The position numbers and the translations under genes are program-made. This document shows, one piece after another, positions 22,158 through 25,102 of a stretch of DNA of 25,102 bases. Under the pieces are notes generated by a model. The model was given only the letters and a program-made list of their open reading frames with translations. It had not been told where the DNA came from and made no database searches. Within the stretch, counting starts at the first letter, position 1; every line of letters begins with the position of its first letter. Source of the stretch: an uncultured Clostridia bacterium (GTDB lineage: Bacteria; Bacillota; Clostridia; Christensenellales; DTU072); contig CALVOD010000008.1 in assembly GCA_944350065.1 (NCBI GenBank), positions 1-25,102 of the forward strand, given 5' to 3'.

Positions 22158-25102
22158 GCCTTCTTCTTCCTCGCTTTCCTTATGCCGCACAGAATAGCCA
22201 CGAGCGCCCCCACGGCAACCGCGGAACACGCTATTATCGCTATCGTTGCCCCGAGTCCGAGCCCGCCTGCGCGTACTTCGCGTATTTCACCCGTTTCGAG
22301 GTCGTATTCGTATCCGGTATAGTAAAGATTTTCGCCGTCGAATACCAGTTTGCCGAAAGTGGGATTTTTAAGGGTGGGATCGTGCAGTTCTTTGCCGAAT
22401 TCGAGCGGTATCTTGTCGGATTCCACATAATTATAGAACTTGTCCCCGAATGTGCCGAGCGCCACGTACAATACGCCGTTCTCGCCGCCGAGCGCGGTCG
22501 TGGCGTCTGCGGAAGTGTCTACGACGTTGCCGTTTGCGTCGATATAATAGCTTTCGCTGTAAGTGTGATCGTGTCCCTGCAACACAAGCGCCACTCCCTT
22601 TTCCGCAAACACCGAGGTCAGTTGTTTGCGTATAGCCACGACGTCCGTATCGGTAATGTGCGAGCCCGCCGAATACAGCCCCTTGTGCATGACGACGACT
22701 TTGAACTTCTTGTCGGTGGAGTCAAGGTCGTTAATGAGCCAATTATATTGCGCGTCGCTGATGCCGCCCTTGGCGTTGAGGTCGTTGGTGTTGAGCACCG
22801 TGAAATGCACCGCGCCGTAGTCGAAGCTGTAATACGCTCCCGTAAGGTCGTTTTGCTCCGGGTAGGAAAGATTATAATGCAACAGGAGATAGCTGTACGC
22901 GTCGGTCACCGTATCCGCTCCTATCCACGAATATTCCGCCGCTTCCGCTATGTCCTCGTAATCGGGCGCCTCGTAGGTATATTTGTCGTGGTTGCCCGCC
23001 GCCACCACGGTCGTGGTATTCGCCCAGTAATCGCCCAGTATGTCGAGATAATATCTCCACTGCACGAGGTTGCGGGAATTGTCCACGACGTCTCCGCAGT
23101 TGATGACGAAATCGTATCCGTTCTCGAATACGCCTTCCACCTTCGCCATAATGTCGAGCGCCTGCGTATACGGCTTGGACGACGAGCCCTGAATATCGGT
23201 TATGAGCAATATCTCGAAGGGCGTATCCTCTCCGGGCGCCGTGGAGAAGGTGTACGCTTCGCTCCAGTACCCTTTCGCCGCGTCGCCGACGCGGTAAGAG
23301 TAAACGGTACCCGCCTTGAGTCCCGTAAGTTCCACGGTGTGTCTCCCGAGCTCGACGTGCATAAGTGTCGCGAATATTCCGAGGTCGATATTGGCGGTGG
23401 TGGTAGCGTATACTTCGAACTCGCCCGTCGCCGTTTTCGCCGAGGAAGCGTCGAATTCTTCGCCCTCGTTATATTGAATATCGGTTCCCGTTATGGCTTT
23501 TGAGGTAAACCAAACGAAGTTTTTATCGGTCTGCGGATTTTCGCCGAAAGTTACCGTAAGCATAGACGGAAGCATACCGCGCTCCTTGGTGGGAGTGTTG
23601 TCTGTCTTGCCTTCGACGTAGCTTGCCGCAAGCGTATCGTCCGTCTTATAGAGCACGTATTCTCCTCTCACGTTCTCCATTGCCGCCGTCTCGTCTATCG
23701 AGAAAGCGTAAGCGATACCGTGGGCAATTTCGCCGAGGCTCGTATAAAAACTTTCGGTCACGTAAGAGTTGATAACGTCGTCTATGAATTCCGCTCCGGA
23801 AAGTCCCTTGAGGTCGAGGCTTATCACGTTCATCGTTTTGAGCAAGCTCACCACGCCCGGCATGAGCTCGTCGAGAACGAGCTCATGCACGTTCACCGAG
23901 TCTTCGGTGGAAATGAGATAGAACAACGAATTCAGCGCGTTCACTTCCTGCGTCGTCATACCTTTCGCAATGTCGATGGGATGCTCGAAAAGTCCTTTGA
24001 CTATCGGCAAAAGCCCGCCGTTTTCGTCGAGAATTATTGCGAGAAGCGCTTTAAGAACGCTGCCGTTGGAGAGATTTTCGAGAGCTTCTTTATCGCCCGC
24101 CGAAGCGTCCGCATAGGCGGTGTCGAAGCCGCCGACGTGCTTGAGATAGGCGCCGAGCACGAAGTCGAACAGCGTGGTTCCTTCGGAATTGAGTTCGACG
24201 TTAATCGCGCGGGTAAGCAATTCGTCCACGTAGCCGCAAAGTTTTGCGCCGCGCTCTGAGCCCGAAAATTCCGCCCTGTCGCCGCCGTACTCGTAGTCGG
24301 CGAGCAGCACTTCTTCGATATGCGTAACTATATTGTTTACGAGGGGCTCCGCGATGCTTTTAAGCGAAGCCAGTATCCCTTCGGAAGGCAGCAGCCCGCC
24401 GACCATGGCGCCGAGCCCGCCGATAAAGTCCACGTTGAGATAACTGCCGTAAACGACGTTGTCGATTATGTTATAGAAAAGTTTGGTGCCGGCATACTCG
24501 CTCGCGTCGGAAACCTTGCGGGAAGCTCCGACAAACTCGCCGAGTCCGAAACGCGCTACGTATTCGTCGTCCATAAGTCCCGCCGCGAATACGGGCGAAA
24601 GATCCACGCCTTCTATGGGTTCGAGACGGGTGTAAAAGTTTTCGGCATAGCTCGCGCCTACGCTACCGCGCACAATTTCGGTATAGCGCACCGCGCCGCC
24701 GTAACCGGTGACGGAAGAAGTCTCGATATCGGTAAGCGGGTTCCCGTTAAGCGAAACACGGTATGCTATATCGTTGGAATGCATGTGTCCGGAATAAACG
24801 TATCTTACTCCGAGATCCGCCATGAAGTCGGCGAATTCCTCGTAGTTATACATTGTGAAATCTTTAAGAAGCGTTTCCTCTCCGGTGAAGTGCGGAAGCG
24901 AGTTATGGTGCTGAGTCGCGATAAGAAGCTTGTCTTCGAACGCGCCTTCTTCTTTAAGCTCAAGCAGGTAATCCGCGATGGAGTCGAAAAGCACCGCGCC
25001 GAGATGATGTTGTTGCTCGGTGTCGGACAGCTCCTCGTCCACAACGATGAATACTTCGCCGTCGGGCGTGAACGCCACGTAGCTCAGATCGCCGTACTCG
25101 TA
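22154..25102 (-). CDS. Membrane-anchored protein with two metallophosphoesterase units (5' end beyond right edge)
   Basis: At least 982 residues are visible; the true start lies past base 25102. The visible N-terminal part is the end of one calcineurin-like phosphoesterase domain: ATQHHNSLPHF and GHMHSND (about 24770-24790). A long, mostly helical linker of some 350 residues without cysteines or known motifs follows. Then comes a purple acid phosphatase-type unit: an Fn3-like domain (VTFGENPQTDKNFVWFTSK...AGTVYSYRVGD) and a full phosphoesterase domain with DIQ (a DxH variant, near 23195), GDVVDN, GNHDKY (near 22985), VVMHKG and GHDHTY (near 22570). The C-terminus has one membrane helix (GLGATIAIIACSAVAVGALVAI) and a basic tail RKARKKK, so the enzyme is probably held on the outer face of the cell membrane. 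The substrate is unknown. Confidence 0.88.
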   Translation of the reverse strand, partial: YEYGDLSYVAFTPDGEVFIVVDEELSDTEQQHHLGAVLFDSIADYLLELKEEGAFEDKLLIATQHHNSLPHFTGEETLLKDFTMYNYEEFADFMADLGVRYVYSGHMHSNDIAYRVSLNGNPLTDIETSSVTGYGGAVRYTEIVRGSVGASYAENFYTRLEPIEGVDLSPVFAAGLMDDEYVARFGLGEFVGASRKVSDASEYAGTKLFYNIIDNVVYGSYLNVDFIGGLGAMVGGLLPSEGILASLKSIAEPLVNNIVTHIEEVLLADYEYGGDRAEFSGSERGAKLCGYVDELLTRAINVELNSEGTTLFDFVLGAYLKHVGGFDTAYADASAGDKEALENLSNGSVLKALLAIILDENGGLLPIVKGLFEHPIDIAKGMTTQEVNALNSLFYLISTEDSVNVHELVLDELMPGVVSLLKTMNVISLDLKGLSGAEFIDDVINSYVTESFYTSLGEIAHGIAYAFSIDETAAMENVRGEYVLYKTDDTLAASYVEGKTDNTPTKERGMLPSMLTVTFGENPQTDKNFVWFTSKAITGTDIQYNEGEEFDASSAKTATGEFEVYATTTANIDLGIFATLMHVELGRHTVELTGLKAGTVYSYRVGDAAKGYWSEAYTFSTAPGEDTPFEILLITDIQGSSSKPYTQALDIMAKVEGVFENGYDFVINCGDVVDNSRNLVQWRYYLDILGDYWANTTTVVAAGNHDKYTYEAPDYEDIAEAAEYSWIGADTVTDAYSYLLLHYNLSYPEQNDLTGAYYSFDYGAVHFTVLNTNDLNAKGGISDAQYNWLINDLDSTDKKFKVVVMHKGLYSAGSHITDTDVVAIRKQLTSVFAEKGVALVLQGHDHTYSESYYIDANGNVVDTSADATTALGGENGVLYVALGTFGDKFYNYVESDKIPLEFGKELHDPTLKNPTFGKLVFDGENLYYTGYEYDLETGEIREVRAGGLGLGATIAIIACSAVAVGALVAILCGIRKARKKKA

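Noticed and set aside
22151..23503. Plus-strand open frame of 450 codons opposite the phosphoesterase gene
   Set aside because: Antisense to conserved catalytic motifs, no ribosome site, and a composition typical of a shadow frame.
22154..25102. Reading the phosphoesterase as SbcD, partner of the SbcC-like protein
   Set aside because: It has a purple acid phosphatase-type Fn3 domain and a C-terminal membrane anchor and lies 10 kb away; it does not resemble the Mre11/SbcD nuclease.

Overview
The window looks like chromosomal DNA of a Bacillota bacterium, most likely an uncultured Clostridia lineage with roughly 55% G+C. The evidence is the gene content: the yaaO-like decarboxylase/tmk/holB/ricT order known from Bacillus and Clostridia, a DnaD-type protein beside a DnaI-type helicase loader, a BirA with an N-terminal helix-turn-helix, and BioY. 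Consensus TTGACA/TATAAT promoters and strong AGGAGG-type ribosome sites also fit. Placement below class level is a guess; a Christensenellales-like gut lineage would fit. No rRNA, tRNA, CRISPR array, insertion sequence or prophage gene is visible.

Layout. Positions 1-467 hold the start of a PglX/Eco57I-like DNA adenine methyltransferase that runs off the left edge. Two tandem 4Fe-4S ferredoxins (550-918) have their own promoter and terminator. From 6952 down to 1006 lies a minus-strand housekeeping run led by a perfect promoter: greA, lysS, a PLP decarboxylase, tmk, holB, ricT. An ABC-2 type exporter pair lies at 7052-9139. At 9283-12660 is a 1125-residue SbcC/Rad50-shaped protein that keeps the central CxxC zinc hook but seems to have lost every ATPase motif. 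Divergent from it, on the plus strand, are a DnaD-like protein with four repeats, a DnaI/DnaC-like loader, a PC4/YdbC-type ssDNA-binding protein and a small membrane protein (12894-16143).

From 16469 to 19663 (minus strand) comes a biotin and sodium block: sodium-pump decarboxylase subunits gamma and beta, then BioY and BirA. The birA promoter is overlapped by a perfect BirA-type operator, and the birA transcript looks leaderless. Next come a GrpB-family protein, two small membrane proteins, NnrD (NAD(P)HX dehydratase), and a large membrane-anchored protein with two metallophosphoesterase units that runs off the right edge.

How the parts fit: BirA and BioY supply and attach biotin, which the OadB/OadG-type pump needs on a carrier subunit encoded elsewhere. 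GreA, LysS, Tmk, HolB and RicT are core information-processing proteins. The strongest candidate for something undescribed is the ATPase-dead SbcC-like protein facing the DnaD/DnaI/ssDNA-binding gene set.
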